Positions 20,493 to 33,046 are shown, counted from the stretch's first letter. The stretch: 64,000 nt of DNA from Nectonema munidae (GCA_030549495.1 JAUIRK010000875.1:62001-126000); one strand, 5' to 3'. Numbers and translations: made by a program. Notes: generated from the letters alone by a model not told the origin.

Positions 20493-21332
20493 ATGTCGTT
20501 TATTGATGTTGAAGATTTCCAGGAAAATGGATATGCTATTATACCAGATTTCATCAATAAATTAGAAATAAATGTATTGTTGAGTGAAATTCAAAAATTA
20601 GTCGATAATTGCAGTTTAAGTGAGTACCCAGTATTCGACACTACTCATGAAAAAATGAAGAACGATTACTTTTGTGATTCAGCCGATAAAGTTTTTCCGT
20701 TCTTCGAGATTCAGTCAGGAGAAAAAAAAGTTATAAACAAGTTTGGACATGCACTGCACAGATACATACCCGAATTTCATCGAGTTACGTTCAGCGACAA
20801 AGTGTGTGCGATAGTCAAGCTATTGGGCTACGCCAAGCCCGTCATTCCTCAGAGCATGGTTATTCTGAAGGAAGCGAAATATGGGAGCGCCGTCCCCATT
20901 CACCAGGATTCCTCCTTTTTGTACACAACTCCTCTATCCTGTCTCGCATTTTGGATCGCTTTGCAGGATTGCGATGAAGAGAATGCGTGCTTATGGGTCC
21001 TGCCTAAGTCTCATCTCTCGTACAGAGTGATGAAACGCCTGGTGCGCGATGTCAACACTTACAACATCCATATGACTGGAGACATGTGCTCCATTGACGA
21101 GAGCGCATTCATTCCATTACCAGTGAAGAAAGGATCTCTGATTTTATTGCACGGTCAACTATTGCACAAAAGTGAAGCCAATTTCTCGCAGAGAGCCAGG
21201 AAAGTGTATTCTTTTCATCTCGTTGAATCCCAAAATACCAGGTGGGATGAGAGGAACTGGCTTCAATACGTTGAGTATGATTGTGAAAAAGTATTAGAAG
21301 ATAATTACAATCATTTTGACTTACTTTATTAA
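20493..21332 (+). CDS. phytanoyl-CoA dioxygenase domain-containing protein (PHYHD1-like)
   Basis: Encodes 279 residues without introns. It belongs to the PhyH family of Fe(II)/2-oxoglutarate dioxygenases; the vertebrate PHYHD1 relative is a cytosolic enzyme whose physiological substrate is not settled, as far as I know. The iron triad is intact: H137-x-D139 in 'PIHQDSSF' and the distal H225 in 'LLHGQLLHKSE'. R234 or R236 in 'FSQRARKVYSFH' would bind the 2-oxoglutarate carboxylate. The N-terminus 'DVEDFQENGYAIIPDF' is the usual first motif ('F..NGY.vi.dF') and length is close to the roughly 290 residues of vertebrate PHYHD1, which fixes the start at ATG 20493. An in-frame extension upstream to 20445 is low-complexity and unlikely to be used. 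'ttaaggtaagt' directly before the ATG resembles a splice donor, so an alternative 5' structure is possible. GC content is clearly above the flanks. No frame damage is seen, so it is probably functional. Confidence 0.92.
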   Translation: MSFIDVEDFQENGYAIIPDFINKLEINVLLSEIQKLVDNCSLSEYPVFDTTHEKMKNDYFCDSADKVFPFFEIQSGEKKVINKFGHALHRYIPEFHRVTFSDKVCAIVKLLGYAKPVIPQSMVILKEAKYGSAVPIHQDSSFLYTTPLSCLAFWIALQDCDEENACLWVLPKSHLSYRVMKRLVRDVNTYNIHMTGDMCSIDESAFIPLPVKKGSLILLHGQLLHKSEANFSQRARKVYSFHLVESQNTRWDERNWLQYVEYDCEKVLEDNYNHFDLLY

Positions 21333-21417
21333 TCAAGGTTTTGCTCAATACTTCTATCTCATTATTACAATTCAAATCATACTTTTATGCATTAATTTAA
21401 TTATTATTTTATCATTG

Positions 21418-21423
21418 AATAAA
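21418..21423 (+). promoter_or_regulatory. poly(A) signal of the dioxygenase gene
   Basis: AATAAA, overlapping a second AATAAA four bases on, about 86 bases after the stop codon and in the expected strand. Confidence 0.6.
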
Positions 21424-22377
21424 TAAATCTTTAACTTGACCTGTGCTCGGAATAGTCTCAATCTTACCAAGGAAACCATTCATGACAAAACAGGGTTTTT
21501 GTAATATGTAAATTTTGATTTATTATGCTACCTTCGGATTACGAACAATTTTAGTATAGCATCGATTACGGAGATATGGCAATTTACTCCACATATACAA
21601 ATTAGTAATAATAAATTTAATTAACCTAAAAATGTAAAAAAAAGTTGAAATTGTCATTTATTTTTCAAAATCAAAATTAAAAAACAAAAAAAGTTTTTCC
21701 ATTAAATTTTTTGGTCGTTAGTGGATTCGAACCGGATCCCTTTATACAACTTTCTCCATAATACAGCAAACAGTTTGACCTTAAAACAACTCGCTTCAAA
21801 ATTGTTTACACATTGTGAACCTTCATTACGAAGTTCTTATTCATAAAACCATTATGCGAAATTTCAAAATGCTTATGTTTGGTATTGTGTCAAACATTGT
21901 ACATTTGAAGTTCAAGGAAACGTAGGTGATTTCAATTGTCTTTGCATGACAATCTATATAATCAAAAAAGATGCCATCTATCTATAAAATTAGTAAACAA
22001 AATGAAATGGAAGCGGGTGTGTTAGAAGTATGAATTATCAGCGTTCAATTGGTAATACATAAATAACCTTGACTTGGCTTTCATTCACTTCAGAATATAA
22101 TTTTTGTTTCATCTCTTTTGAAATCAAATAATTTGTCATTATAATATCATTTGATCATTATTTTCTTCACAGTCTTCTTCTCTCTGTTTTTTAGTGCAAT
22201 TTTATTTGTTCTTACCAATGGAATCAGAACATAGTTGAAGTTCGTTCTTCGAAGAAACAACATATTCGAATGAAACTTTTAGTTTTTCTAGTTTTGATTC
22301 AAGCGATAATGAAATAGATGATAACTTGATTTTATCAGATTAAGTAGAGTATAGTTGGGAGCTTTTTATGAGCACAC

Positions 22378-24632
22378 GTGGAAGAACTCGATCTGCGAAT
22401 ATTAGACATCATAACTGTGCCACCTGGTCCTAAAGATCTTGCTTCTGGTGAAATAGACATCTTAAAAATTTTCCACCTGTTCTTCACTCAAAGCATGGTT
22501 AATTTTATATTCATGAAAACAAAGTTAAAAATGCAACTCAATTATGAGTATATTTTAATTTATTATATTTATCTGTTTGATATTTCGTTTTGGTCAAAGT
22601 AGCTTGATATAGGGTTGCCAGATTACAAATTTCTCAGCATATATATAAATTTATACCTACATACACAGCGAGGCCAGTATATTATTATAAAACGTAAAGA
22701 TAATTATCGCAAACATAAAGAAAGATTTTAAAAGGAGTATAAAGGAAACAAAAAGAAAATAATTATATACAAACATACACAACACACAGAGAAAAACAAG
22801 AAACTAAGGGTAAAAAATCCAGATTGATATGGTGGATTGTCCCCCAAGAAAAAGATGCAGCTATGAATTATAATTACATACAAAGTTTCAAAGAATAACC
22901 TTAATGGGGACGAGAAGGGTGTCCCAGAAGACTCAATGCAGGACAGAGGACAAAATGATCAAATTCGGGACATGTACCGTAAAAACAGGACGTTTGGCAA
23001 TCCTAAGCTTGAACTAAAACTTGTTTTAAAAATATTTTTGAAAACGTTAAGCCTATGCATAAGTTTTTATTGCTATCCAGGAACGTGCAGAGAATTATTT
23101 AAGGACAGGTGCTCAAGTAGAGAAAACGGCTGAAATATAGTAATCATCGTAGAGTCTAATTATAAAAACGTATAGCTGTGCAAGTAACTTTGAGTACATA
23201 TAAAGGGCAATTTTATTTCTAATAAAGCAATTTAACTGACTTGAAATTGTGGTAAATCTCTAATATCTTGGTAGACGTAACTTGATAGTGTACCATAGGA
23301 AAATAATCAAGTAAAACGGTGCCTTGGCTTCTTGATATTTGAATAGCACTAGTATAAAACACTACTTGAACATTTTTTATTTTAGAAAAGAGCATCCAAA
23401 ACATCCTAATTTAAAATATTGTTTTGAAAAGTTTGAATCTTACCATTATTGGATTATTTTGGATGCTTACTTCATATCGGTCAAAGTATGGATCAGAGAG
23501 TCAAGGTTACTGATTTATATAATGATTCATTTGGAAGCTCATTTCTGAAGGCTGCTCTAGCAAGAGATATGTTTTTTTAATTCAAATTTTTTTATGCTTT
23601 GATGAGCGTCAAAGAAATACTAGCGATAAGCCTTCAGCAATTCGAACGCTCCATGATCACTTTTATGACGTGTTTTCTTTGTACTGGACACCTAATTCTT
23701 CGGTTACAATTGACGAACAAATAGTTTGTTTCAGAGGTGGATGTAAACTGAAAGCCTATGATCCTAAGAAGCCTGGCCATTATGGCCTTAAAATTAATCA
23801 TTTATGTGATTCAGAAAAGTTTTACCTTTTGAAACTTCAAAAAGCTAATCAATGACACCAATCTCCCAAAAGGGGCGGAATTTTTATGAACAGGTTTTTA
23901 CCTCTTTAGAAATTGCTAAGTGGGCTCAAGACCACAGTTTGCGGGACTGTGAGGCATACAAGAAAATTTGTACCAAAAGTTTTCCAACCTTCATATTTGA
24001 AAACATTGAAACTAAATGAATGTGAATCGCGCACGATATACTGCAAAGAAACCTCACTTATAGCGTACATACCTAAAAAACACGCCAAACGTGATTTTAA
24101 AGTTGTTTATGTGTTGTCATCACAGCACAGAAAGCAAATCATCACTTCAAACAGAGATGGTAAATTTGATTCTTTGTTGGAGTACAAAAACATAAAAGTG
24201 GTGTTGACGTAGGAAACCGAATGGTCAAACAGTCAGATCTTACAAGCCATGTCGAAGATGGACTGTTGCTGCTTTTTCTAACTATCTTGATCTGTCTTGT
24301 CTAAATGCTTATGTAATTTCTAAACATAATTCATCTGAAGATTATCCAACAAAATGAACAACGCAAGAAAGCTTTTTCTGAAAAAACTTGCCAGGTGTCT
24401 GAGTGAAGAGTCATTGCAAGTGAGAGCTTCAACACCTCAAATTAACTTGAAAACAAAATTTCTTCTTTCATTTTTTGGATTTAATTCTGTAGATGTTCCA
24501 TCATCATCTAACCGTAGAGGATTTTGCTTCAATTGTCTTCCTAAAAAGATTCGATCTACTAGAAAATGTAAAACTTATTCCAAGTTTATTTGCAAATCTC
24601 ATTCAAACTTCACTTGCAATTCCTGCTTATAA
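22378..24632 (+). pseudogene. piggyBac-like transposase copy 2
   Basis: Blocks in family order: 'PPGPKDLASGEIDILKIFHL' (22415-22475), then the hAT insertion, then 'VTDLYNDSFGSSFLKAALAR' (23495-23560), 'FDERQRNTSDKPSAIRTLHD' (23598-23660), the core 'SSVTIDEQIVCFRGGCKL' (23698-23750) with 'KKPGHYGLKINHLCDS', 'TTVCGTVRHTRKFVPK' (23930-23975), 'IAYIPKKHAKRDFKVVYVLS' (24060-24120), 'SYKPCRRWTVAAFSNYLDLS' (24237-24300) and a C-terminal Cys/His cluster (24525-24632, 'RGFCFNCLPKK', 'CKSHSNFTCNSCL'). The conserved Asp of 'TIDEQ' is present. The 24354-24632 stretch is open; several frameshifts and stops interrupt the rest. The copy differs strongly from piggyBac copy 1, so the two are separate lineages. 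Confidence 0.85.
22609..23005. mobile_element. 397-bp hAT-like MITE inside piggyBac copy 2
   Basis: Ends 'TAGGGTTGCCAGA' and 'GTTTGGCAATCCTA' are inverted repeats. AGCTTGAT (22601-22608) and AGCTTGAA (23006-23013) match at 7 of 8 bases, consistent with a hAT 8-bp duplication. The insertion interrupts the transposase after its N-terminal block. Confidence 0.75.
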
Positions 24633-24861
24633 GTTCTGCTTTTATTTGCTTTCTGATACTTCCTTTCAATTGCCACTCTATTTTTTGCTTATAAAAATTT
24701 TTTATTATAATGCTTGAATGCATGTTATGAAAAAAAAATAAAAACCACTTTTTAAAAGACTTGAAAATAATGTGAAATTTACATAGTACTGAAAAAATTT
24801 CTTGCAATTTTCATTTTAGTTTTATCGTGGAGTAAATTGCCATATGTTCGTAATCCGAAGG

Positions 24862-27280
24862 TTAGAAAGTATTCCTGCATCTTTTCTTTTCAAAACACTC
24901 TAAAAACTTCACTAAATCTATCCTTGAGGAATTTCAAGAAAAAGCGCATGAATATTGCCAATTTTAAAAGAAAAATGGCTGATTCCTTTCATCAATACTT
25001 TTGTAAAAATTAGAAAATGGTGAGTGGGGGAAGGGCTAATTAGCAAAATGATCCTAACGTTTACATTTACTTTTCATTTAAATGGAAAAATCAAAATTAA
25101 AAATAAAGATTCATAATGAAAGTATCTTGGACTAAAATGACTAGGAAAAACAACAAGAGCTACGCAGTTTTAAAATACCCGTACTAAAAAGGTTTTCTAC
25201 ATCCTATAACCCATTTAACGAAATTTTTAATGCATGCATTTAAAAATTTTATAGAAACATTTGAACGGAAGGCGTAGAGAGAAAATTTTTGAAAAATAAA
25301 AAAAAATAAATACATCCCTTCCACTATTAGAATAAGAGCAGGTAGGTTGTTACATGAGATTGCCTTTTATCATATAAAAAGATTTTAATAAAAATGAAAG
25401 AGGTACTGTTGATTGTAAGAAAGATTTTGGGAGTGGGATAAGTGCTTGGAATAAGACTGGTGTGGGGATGTTTCATATTTGGCACAAAAAATTTGATTTT
25501 ATATTCGCGTTATGAATTCATTAATCATAACATACGAAAAGCAAATGCTCTCAGGGAAAAGTGTAGAATTTTGTTACACTTTCGCAGCAGCAGCGATAAA
25601 CCAGTGTAATTTCAGCCAACCCGCAAAAATCCACCAAAAGTTGCTGCTGGCTTCTACATATGGCTAGAAATAACACACATATATATTTATAATAATAATA
25701 ATATAATATATAATACATATAAATGAGTTAGATCCAAACTTCTGCTAAACGGTTTCCCCACAAAGTAAGTAGGTTAACTATTTTGCATGGCTTTGACCAC
25801 AAGTGAATGGGAGAGAGTAGTCAATTCAAGAAGAGAGGTCAATCATAATTAGTTTTGACAGCGTGCACAAAACGAATCCATAGCTAATAGAGAGAAAACT
25901 CACCAAAGACCATGAATAAGAAAGATAAATAAATATGAGGAGAGATGCGTTAAAAGAAAGAAATAAAAGATGCTAAGATGAAAGGAAGGGCTAATGAATG
26001 CAACTCCGGTTTCATAAATAGTCAACATATTCATATATGTTGATTGAAAAATAAATTCAAAAAAAAAAAAGTTGCAAAAACGCAACATAAAATGCCTATC
26101 ATTTTAGTCCTCGCCTTGTATTTTTGAAAATCAAGATGAAAAGTTGAATAAAATTAAACAATGAACTTTTTTATTTTACTTTAATATTATGTTCATTTAT
26201 GCGTAGAAAGTTTTTAGGAAATTTTTTTTAATGTAAATACCTTTGGAAAAAAATTGGGATAAATTCAGTTTATGAATTGCATTCTTTTGTTTTGAATTGG
26301 GAAGAGGTTATAGACAATAATTTGAAATTTTTTTTGAAGACAATGCAAGAAAGACACTAAACTACAAATACAATCCAAAAGAACATTTTAATAAAGTATG
26401 TTGAAGAAAATAGATCAAATTTTTTGCTTGCAATACAAAGTAAAAATGTCTAAAATTCAGGAAATCTTTCAATGACTATCCAAAATTGACATTCACAAAC
26501 GACCTTAAAGCACACACATCTTAGCGAAGGCTTTTATTGATCTTTTGCGCATCTAACGCTATGAATTCAGGTTTCCTTTTCTTTCTCTATTAGCTTTGGA
26601 ACAATATTTTTTGCGATTCAATCAAAAGTATAAGAATGATGATTTCCTGGACTTGCCAAAAGTTACACTGTGATTGAGACGATTAGTTTATTGAAATCTC
26701 TAGGAGAAAGCACAATAATAAATTTTTAAATAGTGAGCAAAAATGAATTAAAAAGATAAAGTTTATTTAGAAAAATAGGATATTTAAAAAATCATCAGTA
26801 ACATGCTCATCACTTGTACCACTCTTTAGAAGCGAGATAAATCTTTCCCTTTTAATGGAGTTAAAAATTATAATGCATCCAACACTCATCTTATTTTTGC
26901 CTTAACTTGAAAAACTTTGATTGACTTTTTTGCCATCCTCTAAAAAATATTTGTAGTAGAATAAAAAGTAAGTATTATGATGCATCAAAGTAGTTTCTAG
27001 AGCAGTGAGTGGTTCTCAACATTTTTTTTACAAACGGACAAATTAAGAACTAACATCGCACTAAAGGGAGCGCTGAAACAAAAACGGAAGACAAATTTTG
27101 CTAATTTAATGAGATTTAAAATTAAAAAAAAAATTTCTCTTTTTTTTCTCTAAAAAGTATTTTGTAAAAAAACGCTTTTAGTAAAAAGCATGATGAATGA
27201 AATGATTGCTATAATTACTGAATCCGTATTCCTGCTCAAGTGTACAAGTGTCTTAATAATAATACTGCAGTATGCTTCAC
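24862..27280. other. AT-rich DNA, nothing recognised
   Basis: Only short accidental frames and a few AT microsatellites (25680-25730). No element ends or exons could be supported. Confidence 0.5.
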
Positions 27281-27519
27281 TTAAATCTGGCAGAGAGAAG
27301 TAGCAACCTCTTTGTACATAGCCTTGTACTAACTGGAGTATTATAATCGATACGGGGAAATTTAACCTTGAGTCGAGCTATGAGCAAAGCCGTCTTGATT
27401 AAGACCTTTGAAAGAGGAAGGAGCAAAGGTAGGAAAGCGATTTCTAAATCTATTAATGTGAGAAACTTGCTTCTACTTCTACGAGCAAATAACATTTGGA
27501 CCATTTTTAGATTAGGCAC
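27281..27519 (-). CDS. possible further exon of the long minus-strand gene (weak)
   Basis: Open on the minus strand from a good acceptor ('gaaaacccag' then GTGCC) to a GTGAAG donor-like site. Its first codon phase (0) fits the preceding exon at 29160-29487. The reading is hydrophobic and basic ('LIDLEIAFLPLLLPLSKVLI', 'SARFK') rather than Ser/Lys-rich like the other exons, so it may be chance. Confidence 0.2.
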
Positions 27520-28459
27520 CTGGGTTTTCTAAGCAATCTAGTGGGGGTAATCGTTTTGCAGCAACAATTGGTCATCTTTTGATTTATTTGCTGCAAATAA
27601 ATAATTTTTTTTAAATCTAATTCCTGTTTCAATGATACTAACAAGATAGTAAACAAGCTAACTAGATTAAATGCCCACATAAAATGTCAATAACGTTTGA
27701 GTGTGGCAAAATAAGGATAAAAAAATTTCTGGAAAAGAAATGTCAAATTAGTAGTTTATTAGTTACTAACTAAAAAGAAGTTGGCTAGTTACTGCAATCG
27801 TCACACCCATCAGTTAAAAGAATCATCACACCCATCAATCAAGTTGCTGGCATTTTGTCTGACAAAATTTAGGCATATGAACTACAAAAGTACTAAAAAC
27901 GTGGTCTTCTACAAAAGCTCGTGTTCAAAAAGGACTAGAACAAAAATGGATGGAGTAGGAAGAGAAGGAATACAGTGAAATCTTTTTGAAATAGAGCTTG
28001 GTAGAGCGAATTATTAAATTACCTGTCTAAGAAGATTGATGATGAAAGTGTGGATCTGCTTTATAAGAAAATTGAAAGGCATTTTTCGGAATTTTGGGGC
28101 AACTCTTCAAAGCTTTGCGTTTAGTGACTAAAAAGGAGATGTGTTGTTGACGCGTAATACTATTTATCAAAAAATCAGGTCTATTTTTTTCCAAGTACTC
28201 CTTTGTAGATAAAAATTGAATAATCAGATTAAAAGTGTATATTTGTAGCACAGAATAAGAAAAAAACATGAAAAACAAGGGTGCAACCAGAAATTTTTGA
28301 AATAGGGAATACATTACATAAAAATTCCAAACTATTAAACGATACATCGAATTAAATTAGAAAATAAATTCTTTTTCACTTAATAATTCTTAGACAAACT
28401 GGCAGAATTAGTTCTTCTTATATATATATGTCCATGTAATATTTACTGCTTTAGCATAA
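27520..28459. other. AT-rich DNA, nothing recognised
   Basis: Contains a short plus-strand open piece near 28020-28110 and an opposing minus-strand frame (28027-28347); neither shows a known motif or convincing coding composition. Confidence 0.4.
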
Positions 28460-28463
28460 TTAA

Positions 28464-28583
28464 CCGGTTATCGACCACAGTCGACTTTACAAAAATGTGA
28501 ATCGTCTGCCTTTATTAATGCTTTTTAATTCAAATCTTCTGCTTTATACTAGATATCGTCTGATTATTCTGGTCGTTAACGGG
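28464..28583. mobile_element. 120-bp piggyBac-type MITE with TTAA duplication
   Basis: CCGGTTATCGACCA at the left and TGGTCGTTAACGGG at the right are near-perfect inverted repeats flanked by TTAA at 28460-28463 and 28584-28587. TTAA target sites are diagnostic of piggyBac. Internally it has repeated 'ATCGTCTG' motifs, also seen next to the isolated end at 35720-35824. Confidence 0.85.
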
Positions 28584-29159
28584 TTAATACGAAAACAGTA
28601 ATTAATATTCATAAAGACGAACGGTAGCAATCAAAGAAGGCAATCTGTCTCCATCGAAGATCTCACAAGGTTCTTTAAAAGTGAAGAGTTTCTTTGAGCG
28701 AAAAAATTGCAATGATCCTGAGCAATGTGTGAATGAATACCTAAGACTTGTAACATGATGATGGGGGAGCGATCATCTAATGTAAGTTTTTTTTCCTATT
28801 CATTTTCTTTTTTTATAGTATAGTATTATATTTTTGATTATTCCATAAACCAGTAGCAGCTTTAGATACAAATTAAAGGAGGGCAAATTAAATTAAGCAA
28901 TTATTGGCGGTTGGGTCGGGTAGAAAATTAAACTTTTATAAAAATGTCTGAAATATGACTCTTTTTTATTTATAATTGCTTTTAGTAAAACTAAAACTAA
29001 AGTAAAACTAAATATAATTTTTACACAAATACATCTTGAAAAATATTATAAGTCAAAAATACTTCAAATTTTTTTTGCAAAAATCATCTTGTAAAGATCA
29101 GCAAAAATCGAGTAAAAAAGACTGTTTCAAAAATAAACGAAATGAGGCAAATATTTTAC

Positions 29160-29487
29160 CTGTAAGGATAAACATTTGGAAAGAGTGGTAGAAAAGGTTT
29201 GGCGATTGCATTCGGGACATTTGGCATTGTATTCGCTTGGGTCTATTGCGTGATGCGTGGAATTGATCTTATTGGTTATGGAGTCGTAAAAACTCGTGTT
29301 ATTCGAGCTCTCTATATCCGAGAGAGGAGGATTTTTCGTGGGCGAAAACAAAGTCTGAGATCTTCGAGCATCCACCAAAGGAGATTGTTGTTGGGAATTT
29401 GAACTCACCCGCATTTCAGCGTCTTCTTCAGCAAAGAGTTTAAAAATGATTTCTTTTTTTTCTGCACATCTTTCATTCTTCTCCACC
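29160..29487 (-). CDS. exon (h) of unrecognised long minus-strand gene
   Basis: Opens with 'VEKNERCAEKKEIIFKLFAE', continues through a Ser/Gln-rich and Pro-rich middle ('SPTKNPPLSDIESS'), and ends in 'YNAKCPECNRQTFSTTLSKC', a possible C-x2-C zinc-binding segment. The donor is excellent (TTACAG then GTAAAA). The acceptor ('acataaagag') leaves one base, completing the codon split at the end of exon g. The frame is open for 109 codons in otherwise stop-rich DNA, and base composition is less AT-rich than the flanks. No family recognised. Confidence 0.65.
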
Positions 29488-30989
29488 CTCTTTATGTTGT
29501 TGATTGATAATTTAGAAGTAGCACTAAAAATAAAAGCTCTATGAAAACGAGGATGAATATTTTTATATAAGTCTGTCTTTGGGGGCTTATTTTATAGATA
29601 ATATAGATAGCACTTAAGAATCTGGGACACTTTGCTGCTTAAAAATTAATTTTCAGTTATTTGACTATTTTCAATAAATAATAATGAACTAACTTGCTAA
29701 TTAAGAAAGTAATTAAATAGAAAATGGATAGCATCCCCTTTTCGCTTTTCATTAAAAATAGGAATATGAGATTTTGTGGATAACCAAAATAATATTTCGT
29801 CGACCACTCTCAAAATTAAATTTTTAATCTTTTATTCAGGATTGACTCATTTTATTAATGAAGTAACAAGCTAGCTAGAATCAGTCTAACATCTACTTAA
29901 AATCGTTTCCTATTATTACTTGCAAATCAGTGAGGTTTAAATCTAAGTGGTTATTATTATTCAAGTAAGAAATGTATACTTGCACTATCTTATACTAAAA
30001 ATATTACTATTATTATTAGATATGATTTTTTTTTAATTTTATAAGTTTGATTTAATTTAAACAAATTAAATCTGTTTAATCAAATATCATATATGACATT
30101 AAAATATAATTGTGTAAAAATAATTATTATAATAATTGTAGAAGTATAACTTAAATAAAAAGAATGAAAAATTTTATAAAAAAAATATCAAAATTTTTCG
30201 CCTCACACTCATGAGTCTCTTCAACTTTTGGAAAAAAATTCAAACTTTGATTCTTTTCATATGATTTTTTCTTCTACACTTATATGCTCAAATGAATCAT
30301 CATTCGAAGTCAATTTTGCAAATAAAATAAAATGTACTATGTTTGTTAAAAATTTGTTTAAAATGTTTTCGTTAGGCATTCTAAAAAATAAAAAGATAAA
30401 ATGAGATGAGATAATTTTTGTAAAATAAATGTCAGTTGCTAAAAATGAAAATGCAAATACGTTGTAAAAATGAAGTTTATTTCTTTTCATCGCAAATACT
30501 TGCTTTGCATAATACAATACAATGCTTCTTCAATGAACTTATTTTCTTTTCTTATAATTATTTTCATGAAAAACTTCCACCTTAGTAACTTTAGAGTGGA
30601 TGTCATTATATCTCCAGTGTTCACCAGAAATTTCTGATTGGGGTCCTCAGATGGCGATTCACAAATGAGGTATAAACAGATTAAGTTTTGTAAAATTTTT
30701 TAATCTATGTTATATTCATAGTGTCTATCACAAATCACTAGTAAAACAGATACAGAAATAACACGTTTCCTCACATTCAAAAATCTTTTAAAAACTCAAT
30801 TATAAATGCATTGCTAGCTTCAGTTAGGAAGGAGTCATCTGATGGCTAGTTTAGGGTCAAGTTAACACGCCCTATAACCATACAATTTTTTTAAATTATT
30901 TATTCATTGGGAAAATTTTATATATACGCTAGATTAAATAAGTCATATACATTGCTTACCTCCACTTTTGTATAACTATATCTTAGAAG
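29488..30989. other. intron-like AT-rich DNA
   Basis: No feature supported. Poly-A and poly-T runs and short accidental frames only; lies between exons h and g of the minus-strand gene. Confidence 0.5.
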
Positions 30990-31286
30990 CAGTGGCAAAT
31001 CCAAGGGGCGGGCCTCATGGGCCTAACCCCCTCCCCCCCCCCCCCCCATTATGAAAAATGGCTTCGAAAATTGCACTCACTAATGTATACCCTTTATAAA
31101 AAATAAATTTTTGCAATTTATTCATGGCAAAATAATGTTAAAAATATGAAAACATAGGTAATATTATTGATTCTAAAAGACATAATACAGCGGTCGTATT
31201 CTCTGAAGACTTTTAGCAAAATTGCAAAAAATTTAAATTGATTTCGGCCCCCCCCCCCTCATAAGAAATTTCTGGATCCGCCACTG
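30990..31286. mobile_element. 297-bp hAT MITE (CAGTGGCGGATCC family) with perfect 8-bp TSD
   Basis: Ends CAGTGGCAAATCC and GGATCCGCCACTG; CTTAGAAG on both sides (30982-30989, 31287-31294). Long C/G runs next to both ends (31028-31048, 31249-31258). Same family as 54382-54627. Confidence 0.92.
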
Positions 31287-31294
31287 CTTAGAAG

Positions 31295-32652
31295 TATGAA
31301 AAATTTATAACCCTATACCCCCATATCATATTTTGAAGAGTTTTTGTGCACAAATTTTTAAATTACAAAGCACTATGGAACATTTTTCTATTGTGCATTT
31401 GTTAAAAGAAATTTTAAGTTAAATCATTCAGTAGATTTACAGAGTTGAAGTCCTGCATACATTTAATTGCACGCTCTGCACAAATATTTGAAGGCTGAGT
31501 TGGTATAGGGGTAGGCTTTGTGGACCAAAATTTCCTCAATGACTGCAAAGCTTATGTGTGCTCCTTACAAACTTCTGATAGATTGTCAAAGCTGAGCGGA
31601 GAAGATGTCAGTTCATGAAGCACTGATGAAATCACATTGTGCTTCAGCTGTCTGCCGAAACTGTGGCATCAGAATGAAAGCAAGCAAAGTGTAAATTGCC
31701 TTTGAGTTCCCTCTTGCATTAATGAGAGCAGAAAGTGATTGAAAATTCACCTTCGGGAGCTTCCTGCACTTTTGAGAATTCTGTAGCATGATATTAAGTG
31801 ATCAAGGTGAAATAAATGAGTAACTGAGATTTTGTGAGCATGCTGATCCACCAAAATCATCAATTAAATGTTTCCATATTGTATCTAGATTTTAGAATAT
31901 GAATCCAATGAATACACATTTCTCTAGTCCAATATCTTCAAAGTGTTTTTGCAAGAGTGTGACTGCACCGAGGGAGGGGAGGGGGGGGGGGGGAAGTTTT
32001 AAATTTTAAGATCAATTTGTATATTAATTTGTTTTGAGTTTATTAACATTTTTTCTTAAACAAAAATGTACATTTTCCAATTTTTTAGGGGTTTTGGTTT
32101 GAAAATGTAAGTATTGCTAGTGTGCGATACTTACCGTGTAAATTTATGCAAGTGTAGGAAAGTGCCAATGTAAATGGTTCAAGTGAACGACTACCATTTT
32201 AAATATATAAAATATAAAAAAATAAGTGCTTCTTGGCTAAAAAGTTAGATATTTTTTTTCTAAGTATTCTTATTTTTAAGGGATTTCTTAAAAATAAACA
32301 AAAAATGTCTTCTTGTCGTAGTCGTGTTAATTCGGTCTGTCCAGTTGATGGAAAACTATTCTTTCCTTCGATTCGATACTGACATACAAAAATTGAGATT
32401 ACGTGCATATTCTATAAATGGATATCCTTTTACAAAAAAATACCTTCAAAAATGATAATAATTTAAAAACATCACAGATTTTGATATGGTTTCATTGTTA
32501 AAAAAACTTAATGAATGGGTAAAAAAAGGAGAAACCCTTTGGAGGTATTCTGCCTCTTTTCAATTGGAGATTTTGTATCATCATTTAAAAAAGAGAGAAA
32601 ATCTTCACGTCCACTTATCATTTGATCATTTTTGCCTAAAATAAACATTTAC
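31295..32652. other. intron-like DNA, nothing recognised
   Basis: Includes a G-run at 31980-31993 and a moderately GC-balanced stretch at 31430-31900 whose frames are all closed. No element could be named. Confidence 0.4.
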
Positions 32653-32852
32653 TTTTTATAATGCCTTAAATAAATAGCATTGGCAAAACCGTTTAATTCC
32701 TCTATATCCAAATTTTGGCCAAATTTCTCGGATTCTTTCGAAGAAAGAGAAATCAATTCTTTCTTTTCGTCAGCACTTCTTTGAATGTTATTCAAGGGCG
32801 TTTGTAGGGGCGAAGAAAAGTTATATTGTTGATTTGAATGCGCATTTTCAAC
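32653..32852 (-). CDS. exon (g) of unrecognised long minus-strand gene
   Basis: Reads 'VENAHSNQQYNFSSPLQTPL' then 'ADEKKELISLSSKESEKFGQ' and 'LDIEELNGFANAIYLRHY'. The acceptor 'tactctattaag' starts it in phase 0, matching the end of exon e, and an AAAAA/GTAAAT donor leaves two bases that exon h completes to Lys. If that donor is not used, the frame meets a TAA at 32649 and this would be the last exon. Composition is Ser/Glu/Lys/Asn-rich, probably disordered. Confidence 0.6.
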
Positions 32853-33046
32853 CTTAATAGAGTACAACAATGAAGTTTTAAAACGAGAAATATTTACTCA
32901 CAAAATTTGTCGGGAAGAAACTCACTCTTTGCATATTTAACACAGGAAGCATAGAAAAAAATGGGATCAAAAGAAATAGAGTTTTAATCGAGATATTTAT
33001 TCCAAATAAACGAATCATATATGGTGGCGTTAAAACGACATATCAC

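Larger units (their letters stand above)
21531..24861 (+). mobile_element. piggyBac copy 2 with both terminal repeats
   Basis: CCTTCGGATTACGAACA at the left end is matched by its exact complement at the right (24845-24861). A second block, TATGGCAATTTACTCCAC, follows directly at the right end but is 26 bp further in at the left (21575-21592), so the ends are asymmetric, as in many piggyBac elements. Flanks are '..gcta' and 'ttag..', so a TTAA duplication is at best decayed. Total 3.3 kb including a 397-bp hAT insertion. Confidence 0.85.

Noticed and set aside
29199-29402. Plus-strand open frame opposite exon h
   Set aside because: The minus strand has good splice sites and a longer open frame matching the style of the other exons.
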